A DNA stretch of 64,000 bases from Coriobacteriaceae bacterium. Lineage in GTDB: Bacteria; Actinomycetota; Coriobacteriia; Coriobacteriales; Coriobacteriaceae. Position numbers and translations under genes: made by a program. The stretch's first letter is position 1. Each line of letters starts with the position of its first letter. Location of the stretch: positions 1,922,001-1,986,000 of the forward strand of contig DAJPGB010000001.1 of NCBI GenBank assembly GCA_025992855.1, written 5' to 3'. Positions 36,552-45,988 of the stretch are shown one piece after another. The notes below the pieces were generated by a model. That model made no database searches. It saw only the letters and a program-made list of their open reading frames with translations, and was not told where the DNA came from.

Positions 36552-37928
36552 CTACAGCGTGATGACGTCCGAGATGTTGAGCGCATGAACGTCGGTAGCG
36601 TCGTGCGTGGCGAGCAAGAGCATGCGGCCATCGAGCAGGTCAAGAACAACCTCGGCCGCCACATCGCGCGCACTGGCATCCAGGCCGGTAAAAGGCTCGT
36701 CCAGAATCACCACACCGCCGGGGCACAGCAGAGCACGGGCGATCTCAACGCGCCGTCGCTGCCCACCCGAAAGCTCAGCCACGCAGGCATGTACATCGAT
36801 ACCCGGCACCAGCAGGCGCAGCAAGGCCGCGGCGCTCGAAGCATCCACGCGCGCATCGGCGCACACCAGCACGTTATCGAGCGCCGAGGCGTCCTCGACC
36901 AAACGCGCATCCTGAAACACCATCGAACACGGCGCGCACTCCCCCGCCGCCAGCGCGAGCAGCGTCGTCTTGCCAGCACCCGAAGCGCCCATCACGCAAG
37001 CACGCCCGCCCGCAGGCACGTTGAGCACCAGACCGTCCAACGTCGGCGCCCAGGGCGCGCGATCGCCCACGGCAAGCGAGATCTCCGCCGCCGCGCCATC
37101 GCCCGCAGCGCCCGCATGCCCGCGCAGCCCATGCCCATGCGTCCGCACGGCCGCACGCCACGCCACAGGACCCGAAGCCTGCAGAAGCCACACCAGCACG
37201 CGCTCACACGCCCACGAGGCGGCAACGACCAGCACGGTCCACGCCAGCAGATCGGCCGTCTCAATCAAAAGTTTTGCCTGATAGATACGCTCGCCCACGG
37301 TACCCACTGCCATGCCGATAAGCTCGGCCGCCACGCCAGCTTTCCAGCCCATGCCAATCACGGCCCGGGCGCAGGAAAGCACAAACGGCAGCGCCTCGCG
37401 CCAGGTATGGGCGCAAAACAGGCGCCAGCCCCGCACGCCATGCAGGCGGAACATCTGCTCCAACGACCCATTAACCTGTGCCAGGCCCTCTGCCAGCGAA
37501 AAATACACGCCTGGCAGCGCCATCAAAAACACCGCAGCGATGCTCACGCGCGCCGACCCCAGCCAAATGAGCAGCAGGACCACCACGCAGGCGACCGGCG
37601 TCGCCTTCACAAACGACAGCGCCGGCGCCACCAGGCGCGCAAACGCCCGCGACCGTGACGAGACCCCAGCAAGCACGCCGCCGCACACCGCGGCAAGCGC
37701 CAGCCCGCCCAGAATCCACGCGCCCGAGCCCGCCAAAATCGCCCAGGTACCGCCATCGCACACAAGGTGCAGCAATGCCACAACGACAGCGCCCGGCCCC
37801 GGCAAGATCAACGGCTGCGCCACCAGCGCCGCCACCAGCATCCACGCGGCAAGCCAAAAGGCGGCGACGGCACCTGCTGCCGCCACCGCCTTCACACGCT
37901 CTGTCATTTGTCGAGCAAACGCACGCAC
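36552..37928 (-). CDS. Fused ABC transporter permease-ATPase, SsuC/SsuB (NitT/TauT) type
   Basis: One 458-residue chain joins an importer permease (about 1-255, six helices, with the EAA-like loop REALPFVLSCARAVIGMGWK) to an ATPase (about 280-458: GASGAGKTTLL, Q-loop VFQD, LSGGQRRRVEIARAL, VVILDEPFTGLD, H-loop THD). Permease and ATPase are usually separate genes in this family. The ATPase is compact: Walker A and the Q-loop are only about 15 residues apart, against about 35-40 normally. The start is GTG at 37928, with GGAG inside the end of the lipoprotein gene, three bases downstream of it. The substrate is unknown; its lipoprotein is cotranscribed. Confidence 0.85.
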   Translation of the reverse strand: MRAFARQMTERVKAVAAAGAVAAFWLAAWMLVAALVAQPLILPGPGAVVVALLHLVCDGGTWAILAGSGAWILGGLALAAVCGGVLAGVSSRSRAFARLVAPALSFVKATPVACVVVLLLIWLGSARVSIAAVFLMALPGVYFSLAEGLAQVNGSLEQMFRLHGVRGWRLFCAHTWREALPFVLSCARAVIGMGWKAGVAAELIGMAVGTVGERIYQAKLLIETADLLAWTVLVVAASWACERVLVWLLQASGPVAWRAAVRTHGHGLRGHAGAAGDGAAAEISLAVGDRAPWAPTLDGLVLNVPAGGRACVMGASGAGKTTLLALAAGECAPCSMVFQDARLVEDASALDNVLVCADARVDASSAAALLRLLVPGIDVHACVAELSGGQRRRVEIARALLCPGGVVILDEPFTGLDASARDVAAEVVLDLLDGRMLLLATHDATDVHALNISDVITL

Positions 37929-37931
37929 GGG

Positions 37932-38990
37932 CTACTCCATGTAGTAGAAATCGTCAGCCGGAAGTTTACCACCCACGGCGCTCGCGTCCGCGTCGGCCAG
38001 CACCTGCAGGTACCCGCTAAGTGCCGCCTTCATATCCTTGCCCGTCTGGCACACGAGCATGCACCCGGGAATCGCCTTCTCAGCAATCTTGGCGTTGTCC
38101 ACGATGCCGGCATCGACCACGGCCTGCGCCCAGTCCGCCGGCGCCGCGTTCACGGCCTTCACGCTCGCCTCATGGCAGCGCAAGAATTCCGCCACGGCCT
38201 CGGGATGCTCCTCGGCAAAGGCACGGCGCACCACGGTCACGCCCGTCAGCAGGCGCGAACCCGTGTCACCCGCTAGCTCATCCCACACATCGGTCAGGCT
38301 CACCGGCGCCGACAGCTTGCCTTCGCTCTTGGCGATGGCAGCGGTCTTGAACGGCTCCGGCAGCACGCCCACGGCGGACGGGTCGACAAGCAACGCCGAC
38401 AGCACCTCGGTGGGCTCGCTCTTAAACTCAAGCGCCACCTGGCCGGTCAGGCCCGCGCGCTCCAACAGGTAGTTCATGACGTACTCCGGCGTGGTGCCCT
38501 TGCCCGTCATGTAGACGGTATGGCCCGCCAGATCGCCAAACGAAGTAACGTCCGCGTTACCCGTCACCACGTTCAGCACGCCCAGCGTGTTGATATCGAT
38601 GACCTGCACCGCACCCTCGGTCTTGTTGTAGAGTACGCTCGCCACGTTGGCGGGCACCAGGGCGATATCGATATCGCCCTGAATGACCTTGGGCACGATC
38701 TCATCGGCGGCAGTATTCATCGCAAAGTCGAACTCATTGTCCGTCTCGCCATCGGCCGCCCGGTCCATAAACTGCACCAGACCAATCGAGGTCGGCCCCT
38801 TGAGCGAGGCGACGTGCACCTCGACCGGCTCGGCAGTGGCACCGTCGGCGGCAGGCCCGGCAGCCGAACCCGCGGCGGACCCGGCACCGGCAGCCCCGCC
38901 GCCACAGCCCGCGAGCGCAAGCGACAGGGCGCCCGCGGCGAGCGCCGAGGCAAACCCCCGGCGCGACAGCTCAACATCAAACGCACGCAT
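37932..38990 (-). CDS. ABC substrate-binding lipoprotein (NMT1/THI5-like, NitT/TauT type)
   Basis: A 352-residue extracytoplasmic solute-binding protein. The signal region has SRRGFASALAAGALSLAL and lipobox LAGC, so it is a lipoprotein; the twin Arg suggests possible Tat export. A Gly/Ala/Ser linker follows. The body matches periplasmic-binding type 2 proteins for sulfonate, nitrate or thiamine precursors (GDIDIALVPANVASVLYN, KGTTPEYVMNYLLERAG, ALLVDPSAVGVLPEP). Ligand not predictable. It starts two bases after the hydrogenase stop with GAGGGGG within that gene, and is followed by the fused ABC gene, so transporter and hydrogenase form one operon. Confidence 0.87.
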   Translation of the reverse strand: MRAFDVELSRRGFASALAAGALSLALAGCGGGAAGAGSAAGSAAGPAADGATAEPVEVHVASLKGPTSIGLVQFMDRAADGETDNEFDFAMNTAADEIVPKVIQGDIDIALVPANVASVLYNKTEGAVQVIDINTLGVLNVVTGNADVTSFGDLAGHTVYMTGKGTTPEYVMNYLLERAGLTGQVALEFKSEPTEVLSALLVDPSAVGVLPEPFKTAAIAKSEGKLSAPVSLTDVWDELAGDTGSRLLTGVTVVRRAFAEEHPEAVAEFLRCHEASVKAVNAAPADWAQAVVDAGIVDNAKIAEKAIPGCMLVCQTGKDMKAALSGYLQVLADADASAVGGKLPADDFYYME

Positions 38991-38992
38991 GG

Positions 38993-40747
38993 CTAGCACG
39001 CCCCCTCGTTGGGCATCGACCAGGCGTGATGGTCGGTATGCAGCAACTCCTCGGCCAGTGGCGAGAGCGGCGCGCCCAAGAACTCGCGATAGCACGCCTG
39101 GACATCGGGATTCTCGTGCGAGAAGCGAATGTCCGCAGCGGCATCCAGACCCCACAGCACCTGACCGCGCTCGGCTGCCAGCTCGCAGCCGTCGTGGATG
39201 GGCTGACCGCCGCCACCGACGCACCCGCCCGGGCATGCCATGACCTCAACGAAGTCATAGCTCGCACGGCCGTCGCGAATCGCGTCGAGTAGGCGGGCGG
39301 CGTTGCCCAGCCCGTGCGCCACGGCGACGCGCACCTTGGTGCCATCGATATCGGCCACGGCCTCCTTCCAGCCGTCCAGGCCGCGCACATCGGTAAAGAA
39401 GTCGGCGTCGGGGTTCTTGCCCGTCACCAGGTAATATGCCGAGCGCACGGCGGCCTCCATCACGCCGCCCGTGGCGCCAAAGATCACGCCCGCGCCCGTG
39501 CCGAAGCCCAGCGGCGTGTCGAGCGGCTCCTCAACCAGCGTGTCGACGCTCACGTGGCTCGCGCGGATCATGCGCACCATCTCGCGCACCGTCAGCGCAA
39601 CGTCCACATCGGGCGTGCCGTCCTCGCCCACCATGCTCGGCAGCGCGCACTCGGCCTTCTTGGCCGTGCACGGCATAACGGACACCACGAACAGGCGCTC
39701 GGGCTCCACGCCCAGCACCTTGGCGTAGTAGGTCTTGGCGATGGCGCCGAACATCTGCTGCGGCGACTTGGACGTGGACAGGCTGTCGACAAACTCCGGA
39801 TAGCGCGCCTTCACAAAGCGCACCCAGCCCGGGCAGCAGCTCGTAAACATGGGCCAGCCGCGGCTATCGTCCTCGCCCTTGGCGGCCTTCCCTAGGCGCT
39901 CGAGCAGTTCGGAGCCCTCCTCCATAATGGTGAGGTCGGCCGAGAAATCGGTGTCGAACACGTACTCAAAGCCAACGCGGCGCAGCGCGCAAGCCAGGCG
40001 CTCAACGGTGGCCTCCTCGCGCGGAATGCCGAGTTCCTCGCCCCAGGCGCTGCGCACGGCAGGTGCGATCTGCACCAGCACGATCTTGTCGGGATTAGCG
40101 AGCGCGTCAAACACGGTCTCGGTATCGTCGCGCTCGCGCAGCGCCCCCGTCGGGCAATGCGTAATGCACTGGCCGCACGCGACGCAATCGGTCTTGCCGA
40201 TCGGCGCGCGCCCGCGGGTACCCACGGCGGTATGCGTGGCGCGGTTGGTCAGGTCCCAAATCCCCAGGCCCTGCACGCTCTCGCACACCTTGATGCAGCG
40301 CATACATTTAATGCACTTGTCGTTTTCGCGGATGATGGGAAAATCGAAGTCCCAGCCCTCGCCCGCCAAATGCCTTTGATACGGCAGATAGAAAATGCCC
40401 AGGTCGTTGGCGATGGTCTGTAGGTTGCAGTTGCCGCTGCGCACGCAGCTCGTGCACTGCGAATCGTGCTGGGACAGCAGCAGCTGCACGTTGGTGCGAC
40501 GGGCCTCGCGGGCCTTGGGGCTGTTGGTGTGGACCACCATGCCATCGAGCACGTAGTTGTTGCAGGCGGCAACCAGCTGGTCGCAGCCCTCAACCTCGAC
40601 CACGCACACGCGGCAGCCGCCGATCTCGTTCAGATCGCGCAGGTAGCACAGGGTGGGAATCTGGATACCGACGGACTTGGCCGCGTCCAGGATCGTGGTG
40701 TGCTCGGGTACCACGACCTCGCAATTATCGATAGTGAGCTTGACCAT
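38993..40747 (-). CDS. [FeFe]-hydrogenase catalytic subunit, group A3-like
   Basis: Reversible H2 production/oxidation in the cytosol. The electron-entry domains in order are a 2Fe-2S ferredoxin (C34, C45, C48, C62), the His/Cys cluster HDSQCTSCVRSGNC, and two 4Fe-4S clusters (CIKCMRCIKVC, CVACGQCITHC). The H-cluster motifs are complete: TSCCPGW, MPCTAKKAE and MACPGGCVGGGGQP. 584 residues from the ATG at 40747 (MVKLTIDNCEVVV), which has GCGGAG upstream and the conserved family N-terminus. An ATG at 40804 overlapping the preceding gene is the alternative. HydE, HydF and HydG maturases are not in this window. Upstream partner is the flavoprotein gene. Confidence 0.93.
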   Translation of the reverse strand: MVKLTIDNCEVVVPEHTTILDAAKSVGIQIPTLCYLRDLNEIGGCRVCVVEVEGCDQLVAACNNYVLDGMVVHTNSPKAREARRTNVQLLLSQHDSQCTSCVRSGNCNLQTIANDLGIFYLPYQRHLAGEGWDFDFPIIRENDKCIKCMRCIKVCESVQGLGIWDLTNRATHTAVGTRGRAPIGKTDCVACGQCITHCPTGALRERDDTETVFDALANPDKIVLVQIAPAVRSAWGEELGIPREEATVERLACALRRVGFEYVFDTDFSADLTIMEEGSELLERLGKAAKGEDDSRGWPMFTSCCPGWVRFVKARYPEFVDSLSTSKSPQQMFGAIAKTYYAKVLGVEPERLFVVSVMPCTAKKAECALPSMVGEDGTPDVDVALTVREMVRMIRASHVSVDTLVEEPLDTPLGFGTGAGVIFGATGGVMEAAVRSAYYLVTGKNPDADFFTDVRGLDGWKEAVADIDGTKVRVAVAHGLGNAARLLDAIRDGRASYDFVEVMACPGGCVGGGGQPIHDGCELAAERGQVLWGLDAAADIRFSHENPDVQACYREFLGAPLSPLAEELLHTDHHAWSMPNEGAC

Positions 40748-40797
40748 ATTGAGTGCTCCGCTTTCGGTGTTGTCGCTGACAGTGGGGTTGTTGAGCT

Positions 40798-42630
40798 CTA
40801 CCATTCCAAGTTCCTCCCTCCGCGGAACGCGCCAAAGCCAAAGTGATCGCAACGCAGGCAGCGGCTCGCCTCCTGGCGCGCCTCCTGCTCGGTGAGACCC
40901 TGCTCGACCAGATCCCAATCGTGAATACGCTCGCCGGCCTCGCGCTCGCCCAGCTCGCAGCGGCCGCACTCATGCTTGCCCTTAAACTGGACGGTCGGCA
41001 GCTCCACGTCGAGCTTGATCTTGTGGTCAAAGCCCAGGTAGCGGTCGATATTTGCCGAAGCCACGCGGCCGGCGTTGATGGCACGGATGACGGTGGCGGG
41101 ACCGGTCTGGCAGTCACCGCCGCTAAAGAGGCCATCGAAGTTGGGCACGGCGCCATCCGAATCGGTGACCACGCAGCCCCACTTACAAGCGATGCCCATG
41201 TCCTCAAACGGCTTGGAATCGATGTCCTGGCCAATGGCCACGAACACGCGCTCGCAGGGAATGACGCGCTCGGGCGTGGCGGCGGCACGCGGGGCCGGAC
41301 GCCCACGACGGGGCTCGCCGATAATCTGCGGCTGCACGCGCAGGCCACTCACGCGACCTTCCTCGCCCGTCTCGATAGCGAGCGGGGCGGTCAACTCCAG
41401 CACCTCGCAGCCCTCGGCCTGGGCGCCGGCGATCTCGGCGTCCTGGGCCGTCATGTCGCAGATGCGACGGCGGTAGACGATGCTCACCTTTTCGGCACCG
41501 CAGCGCACGGCGGAGCGCGCCACGTCCATGGCCACGTTACCGCCGCCGATGACGCACACGCGCTGGCCGCTCAGGTCGGGCAGCTCGTCATCGCCGATGG
41601 CGCGCAGCATCTTGACGGCCGACTCCACGCCGGGAGCCTCTTCGCCCGGAAGGCCGAGCTTCTTATCGCTGTGGGCGCCAATGGCCAGGTAGACGGCATC
41701 GAACTCGTCGCGCAGACGGGCAAGCTCCTCGCCGTTGACGGAGTGGTCGAGCTCCACGTCGATGCCGGCGCTCAAGATCCAGTCGATCTCGGCCTGCAGG
41801 CGCTCGCGCGGCAGACGATAGCTGGGGATGCCGTAGCGCAGCATGCCGCCCAGGTGGTGGCGCTGCTCCAAGATGGTCACCTTGTGGCCCATCACGGCCA
41901 GGTAGTAAGCGCAAGAAAGACCGGCCGGGCCGCCGCCGATCACGGCGACGCGCTTCCCGGTGTTGTCCACCACATGCGGCTTGTGGTCGTTGAGGTCGCT
42001 ATGCTCAACGGCAAAACGCTTGAGGGCGAGGATGTTCATGGGATCGTCGACCATGCCGCGACGGCAGTGCATCTCGCAGGGATGCTCGCACACCAGGCCA
42101 CAAACGAGCGGCAGCGGGTTGTTCTTGCGGATGACCTTGACGGCATCGGCATAGCGGCCGGCCTCGACCAGCGAAATGTAACCGGGAATGTCGACGTGCG
42201 CCGGGCAGCCCGAGACGCACGGGACGCGGGCCTCGCGGTCAAAGCCACAGGAGTGCTCGCGGATGTGGTGCTCAAAGTCGTCGCGGAAACCGCGGATAGC
42301 CGTAAGCGCCATGGCGCCGGCCTCGTAACCGATGGCGCAGTCGCTCGAAAGATAGATGGTGCGGGCGGTGCGCTCAATCAGATTGAGCGTGGACTCGTCG
42401 GCGCGGCCTTCGAGCACATCGGCGAGCAGGTCGCTCAGCGCGCTCAGGCCCACACGGCAGGGCGTGCACTTGCCGCAGCTCTGGGTGGAGCACAGGTTGA
42501 CGAGCGCTGCCGTAAACTCAACGGGACACGGGGCGAGCGAACTCACCGCCAGACGACGTCCGAGCGCATCGTGCAGGTCGTCCATGACAGCCTGAGCGTG
42601 GCTGCGTTCCATTACGTGCAGTCGTGCCAT
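40798..42630 (-). CDS. NuoF-tail/GltD-like FAD-NAD(P)H oxidoreductase, hydrogenase partner
   Basis: A 610-residue flavoprotein. Residues about 30-115 are only the C-terminal 4Fe-4S module of NuoF/HydB (QSCGKCTPCRVGL and a later SSDCAIG), without the FMN/NADH domain. The rest is a GltD-type dehydrogenase: two Fe-S motifs (PCVSGCPAHVDIPGY, GLVCEHPCEMHCRRG), FAD loop VIGGGPAGLSCAYYLAVMG, NAD(P)H loop VIGGGNVAMDVARSAVR, and GLFSGGDCQTGPATV. A last Cys cluster sits in CGRCELGE and CLRCDHFG. Such proteins pass electrons between NAD(P)H and [FeFe]-hydrogenase. The start at 42630 has AGGGG upstream. Gene 1 of the operon. Confidence 0.87.
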   Translation of the reverse strand: MARLHVMERSHAQAVMDDLHDALGRRLAVSSLAPCPVEFTAALVNLCSTQSCGKCTPCRVGLSALSDLLADVLEGRADESTLNLIERTARTIYLSSDCAIGYEAGAMALTAIRGFRDDFEHHIREHSCGFDREARVPCVSGCPAHVDIPGYISLVEAGRYADAVKVIRKNNPLPLVCGLVCEHPCEMHCRRGMVDDPMNILALKRFAVEHSDLNDHKPHVVDNTGKRVAVIGGGPAGLSCAYYLAVMGHKVTILEQRHHLGGMLRYGIPSYRLPRERLQAEIDWILSAGIDVELDHSVNGEELARLRDEFDAVYLAIGAHSDKKLGLPGEEAPGVESAVKMLRAIGDDELPDLSGQRVCVIGGGNVAMDVARSAVRCGAEKVSIVYRRRICDMTAQDAEIAGAQAEGCEVLELTAPLAIETGEEGRVSGLRVQPQIIGEPRRGRPAPRAAATPERVIPCERVFVAIGQDIDSKPFEDMGIACKWGCVVTDSDGAVPNFDGLFSGGDCQTGPATVIRAINAGRVASANIDRYLGFDHKIKLDVELPTVQFKGKHECGRCELGEREAGERIHDWDLVEQGLTEQEARQEASRCLRCDHFGFGAFRGGRNLEW

Positions 42631-42817
42631 AAGATCCCCTCTCATGCGGCAGCCCGGAGGCGAGGCCGGGCGAAGTTGCTACACGCACAACACTGACCTA
42701 TAAAGTTGTTAGGCCTCCACGCAGTTCGGCAGGCGGTATGAAATGTCACCCTCGGCGGTGAAATAGAACATTACCGCAGATAAATGCCATATTTGATAAA
42801 ACGCGTTACCAAACGAC

Positions 42818-42853
42818 AATGCCCCGCCCACGCAATCACGTGGGCGGGGCATT
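42818..42853 (-). terminator. Terminator of the alpha-glucoside PTS operon
   Basis: A perfect 15-bp stem (AATGCCCCGCCCACG and complement) with a 6-nt loop lies 33 bases after the GH4 stop. The tail is weakly T-rich (ATTGTCGTTTGG). Confidence 0.75.
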
Positions 42854-42886
42854 GCTTCAGGTATGCGGTCAGCGACCCTGTTGCTT

Positions 42887-44269
42887 TTACTTAAGCTCGG
42901 GCCAGTAACCCTTGTTGGCCTCGATCATGTCGTCGAGAACCTCCTTGGCGACCTTCATCGAAGGCACGGTCTTGTTGAGCGTAAAGGCCTTGAGCGCCTT
43001 CTCGTACGAACCCTCAATCGTAGCCTCGACCACGAGCTTCTCAGAGTTCAGCTGCTGCATCATGAGACCCTGCTGGAACAGAGGAATGTTGTCACGGCTG
43101 ATGACCTCGGGGCCGTTCTTGCCAATGTAGGCAGGCAGCTCGACCATAGCGTCGTAGGGCATGTTGGGGATAGCGCCCTTGTTCTCGCAAATGACCAGGA
43201 AGCGCTGCTTGGTGTCGTTCTTCAGAGCGATGGCCAGATCGGCAATCCAGTCGCCGTGGCTGCCCGCATAGAACGTGCTCTCGTCGATCTCGCCCGTCTT
43301 CTCGTAGTGGTCGATGCCGTCGAAGAGGTTCTTCTCGCGCGTCTCCTCAACCTCGTTCGCACGGGTGCGCTCGGGGTTTGAGTGCTCGACGAATTCCTTC
43401 TGCTGCAGGTAGTAGTTCAGATACGTGTTGGGCAGGTACTCCGGGAAGCACTCCATGATCTCGTACTCGCCCTTCCAGACGTAGTACCAGCTGCCCTTGG
43501 TGTGACGGTTCTGCTCGGGATGCTCGTCGGTGGCCTCCTCGGGCTTCTTTGCCATGAGCGAGCCCATGCCCTTGAGGTAGGAGTCGGGCAGCAGGATCTG
43601 GTGCTCCTTGATGTACTCGCGCAGCTGCGGGAGCACCTCCTCGCCCTTGTGGCGGATCGAGGTGAACCAACCAAAGTGGTTGAGGCCAAAGTAATCGTAC
43701 TCGACATCCTTCTTGTCGATATCGAGCGCGGCGCAAACCACGTCGATGATCGCGATCGGCATGTCGCAGATGTTGATGATGCGAGCGTTGGGACGCAGCA
43801 CACGGCAGCCCTCGGAGACGATGGCAGCAGGGTTGGAGTAGTTGAGAATCCAGTAATCCTTCTTGGCGTACTTCTCAACGTCATCGATCAGCTCGACCAT
43901 GGGGAAGATGGTGCGCATGCCGTAGGCAAGGCCGCCGCAACCGCAAGTCTCCTGGCCCACGCAGCCGTGACGCAGCGGAATCTTCTCGTCCTGCTCGCGC
44001 ATGGCGTAGCCGCCCACGCGCATCTGGGCAAACACGAAGCTCGCGTCGGTAAAAGCCGTCTTTTTGTCGGTGGTCACCGTGAGCTTGATGTCCAGGCCGA
44101 GGTCCTCGTGCAAAATCCAGTCCACGAGCACGCCGATCTTGCGCTGGCGCTCCTCGTTGATGTCGTACAGACGAATCTCGTCAACGTCGAGCTCGTCCTT
44201 GCGCAGGGCGATGGACTTGACGATGCCGGGGGTAAAGGTGGATCCGCCACCACACAGAGTAATGATCAT
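42887..44269 (-). CDS. glvA: 6-phospho-alpha-glucosidase, glycoside hydrolase family 4
   Basis: NAD+- and Mn2+-dependent hydrolase of maltose-6-phosphate and related phosphorylated alpha-glucosides. The N-terminal Rossmann loop is ITLCGGGSTFTPGIVKS. The metal-binding cysteine is in ICDMPIAI (about residue 171), and LNHFGW carries the catalytic His region. MRVGGYAMREQDEKIPL and GQETCGCGGLAYGMRTI are GH4 hallmarks. 460 residues, slightly longer than GlvA/MalH (about 440). It follows the EIICB gene by three bases and has AAGGAG upstream, so sugar import and hydrolysis are coupled. Confidence 0.92.
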   Translation of the reverse strand: MIITLCGGGSTFTPGIVKSIALRKDELDVDEIRLYDINEERQRKIGVLVDWILHEDLGLDIKLTVTTDKKTAFTDASFVFAQMRVGGYAMREQDEKIPLRHGCVGQETCGCGGLAYGMRTIFPMVELIDDVEKYAKKDYWILNYSNPAAIVSEGCRVLRPNARIINICDMPIAIIDVVCAALDIDKKDVEYDYFGLNHFGWFTSIRHKGEEVLPQLREYIKEHQILLPDSYLKGMGSLMAKKPEEATDEHPEQNRHTKGSWYYVWKGEYEIMECFPEYLPNTYLNYYLQQKEFVEHSNPERTRANEVEETREKNLFDGIDHYEKTGEIDESTFYAGSHGDWIADLAIALKNDTKQRFLVICENKGAIPNMPYDAMVELPAYIGKNGPEVISRDNIPLFQQGLMMQQLNSEKLVVEATIEGSYEKALKAFTLNKTVPSMKVAKEVLDDMIEANKGYWPELK

Positions 44270-44272
44270 TGT

Positions 44273-45889
44273 TTACTGCTCCTTCTCAATTGCGTTTTCG
44301 ACCTTGTCGCGCATCTCGGCGACCTTCATGCCAAAGATGATCTGGATATTATTGCCGTTGCGGTTGATGCCGCTGTTGGGCACGTGGTTGATGAGGTCCT
44401 CATTGATGAGGTCCGGGTTCTTAACGTTCACGCGGAGACGCGTAAAGCAGTTCTCGAGCTCCTCGATGTTGTCCTTGCCACCAAGACCTGCGACCAGGTC
44501 GGCAATACCTGCATCGACGCCCTCTGCGGGAGCCGCGGCAACAGCGCCCTGCTTCACCGCGACAGACGCGGCGGCCTCGCCCTCGGCAACGGACTCGGCA
44601 AGCTCGGACTCTTCCTCGCGACCAGGCGTGTGGAGGTTGAGCTTCTTGATAAGGAAGGTGAAGAGGAAGAAGTACAGAGCGGCGTTGACGACTCCAAGCA
44701 CCAGCATAACCGGCCAGTTGGTCTTATCGACACCGAGGACCAGGTTGGAAACCACGATGTTGATGATGCCGCCTGCAGTCGAAGCGGGCACGGAGAGGAC
44801 CTTGAGCAGGACCAGGAAGATGCCGGAAAGAACCGAGTGAACGACAAAGAGCACGGGAGCGGCAAAGACAAAGAGGAAGTCCATGGGCTCGGTCACGCAG
44901 GAGAGCACGGCGGTGATGATCAGCGGGATAATAACGGCCTTGGTCTTATCCTTGTTCCCCTTGTAAGCGGTGACGATAAAGGCGAGACCGATACCGATGT
45001 AGGGCCACAGGTTGTTGAAGGTGTAGCTGTTGAAATACGTACTATCGGAGAAGGGCTGACCCGTCATTGCCATCTCGGCAACACGGATGGGATAGGCGCC
45101 GGCAATAACCTGATCACCCAGCGTCAGGGTGCCACCCACATCGGAGAACTGGAACGGGGTGTAGATGAGGTGGTGCAGACCGGTGGGAACGAGCAGCTTG
45201 TTGAGCATGCCGTAGATAAACAGACCGATGTTGCCCGACTCCTTAATGATGCCGGCAACGGAGGAGATGGCACCCTGAACCGGAGGCCAAACGATGCAGA
45301 AGCCAGCGCCCATGATCCAGGAAATGATGATCATAATCAGGAACGGGAAGCGGACGCCCGAGAACATCGAAAGGGCAATGGGGAACTGCTTGTTCGAGTA
45401 CTTGTTGAACACGGCACCGGTGATGCAACCAAGGATGATGCCGCCGAACACGCCGGTATCGAGCACCTGAATGCCCATAACGGTGCTCTGGCCGGTTCCG
45501 GTAAGACCGAGCATGCCGCTCGCTTCGGCAAGAGAGCCGGTGGCGTTGAGCACGATGTTGTTAGCCTGCAGGAACAGGAAGAACGACATCAGGGCAATCA
45601 GCGAAGCATGGCCCTTGTTCTTCTTTGCCATGGCGCCGGCGATGCCCACGCAGAACAGAATCGAGAGGTTGTTGATGATAAACATCAGCGACTGATAGAC
45701 AACGGCGCCCACAAGCTGGAACGGACCGGAGCCCAGTACGGGGATCAAGGCGCAAATGGTCTTGTTGGTCAGAATAATGCCCACGATGAGCAGAATGCCG
45801 GCAACCGAGAGATACATCATCGGCTGGACGATTGACTTCGCGAACACCTCCAACGGCGCTTTGAAATTGAACTTCTTTTTTGCGGTCAT
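44273..45889 (-). CDS. PTS alpha-glucoside transporter EIICB
   Basis: Imports and phosphorylates an alpha-glucoside such as maltose. An EIIC membrane domain (about 1-430, ten hydrophobic segments; LLVPTGLHHLIYTPFQF is the sugar-site region, CVTEPMDF follows) is joined by an Ala/Glu-rich linker to EIIB (about 460-538) with the phosphorylated Cys in LENCFTRLRVNV. No EIIA is fused; the separate EIIA gene lies upstream in the same cluster. The start at 45889 (MTAKKKFNF) has GGGGAG seven bases upstream. Resembles GlvCB/MalB. About 100 bases separate it from the antiterminator gene. Confidence 0.92.
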   Translation of the reverse strand: MTAKKKFNFKAPLEVFAKSIVQPMMYLSVAGILLIVGIILTNKTICALIPVLGSGPFQLVGAVVYQSLMFIINNLSILFCVGIAGAMAKKNKGHASLIALMSFFLFLQANNIVLNATGSLAEASGMLGLTGTGQSTVMGIQVLDTGVFGGIILGCITGAVFNKYSNKQFPIALSMFSGVRFPFLIMIIISWIMGAGFCIVWPPVQGAISSVAGIIKESGNIGLFIYGMLNKLLVPTGLHHLIYTPFQFSDVGGTLTLGDQVIAGAYPIRVAEMAMTGQPFSDSTYFNSYTFNNLWPYIGIGLAFIVTAYKGNKDKTKAVIIPLIITAVLSCVTEPMDFLFVFAAPVLFVVHSVLSGIFLVLLKVLSVPASTAGGIINIVVSNLVLGVDKTNWPVMLVLGVVNAALYFFLFTFLIKKLNLHTPGREEESELAESVAEGEAAASVAVKQGAVAAAPAEGVDAGIADLVAGLGGKDNIEELENCFTRLRVNVKNPDLINEDLINHVPNSGINRNGNNIQIIFGMKVAEMRDKVENAIEKEQ

Positions 45890-45988
45890 AGCGGTACTCC
45901 CCTTCCTTTTCCGCAAATTAAGACAGATGTGCCCTAGACAAGACCGTGAGCCCTGCCTTATATCAATCGATGTGTGGGCACGTTATGC

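Noticed and set aside
38993..40969. Longer hydrogenase N-terminus (start at 40969)
   Set aside because: The extra residues are Arg/Gly-rich sequence overlapping the upstream flavoprotein gene in another frame; MVKLTIDN matches the family start.
43382..45835. 817-codon open frame on the plus strand
   Set aside because: Antisense to the GH4 and PTS EIICB genes, with a low-complexity His/Asp/Val-rich product.
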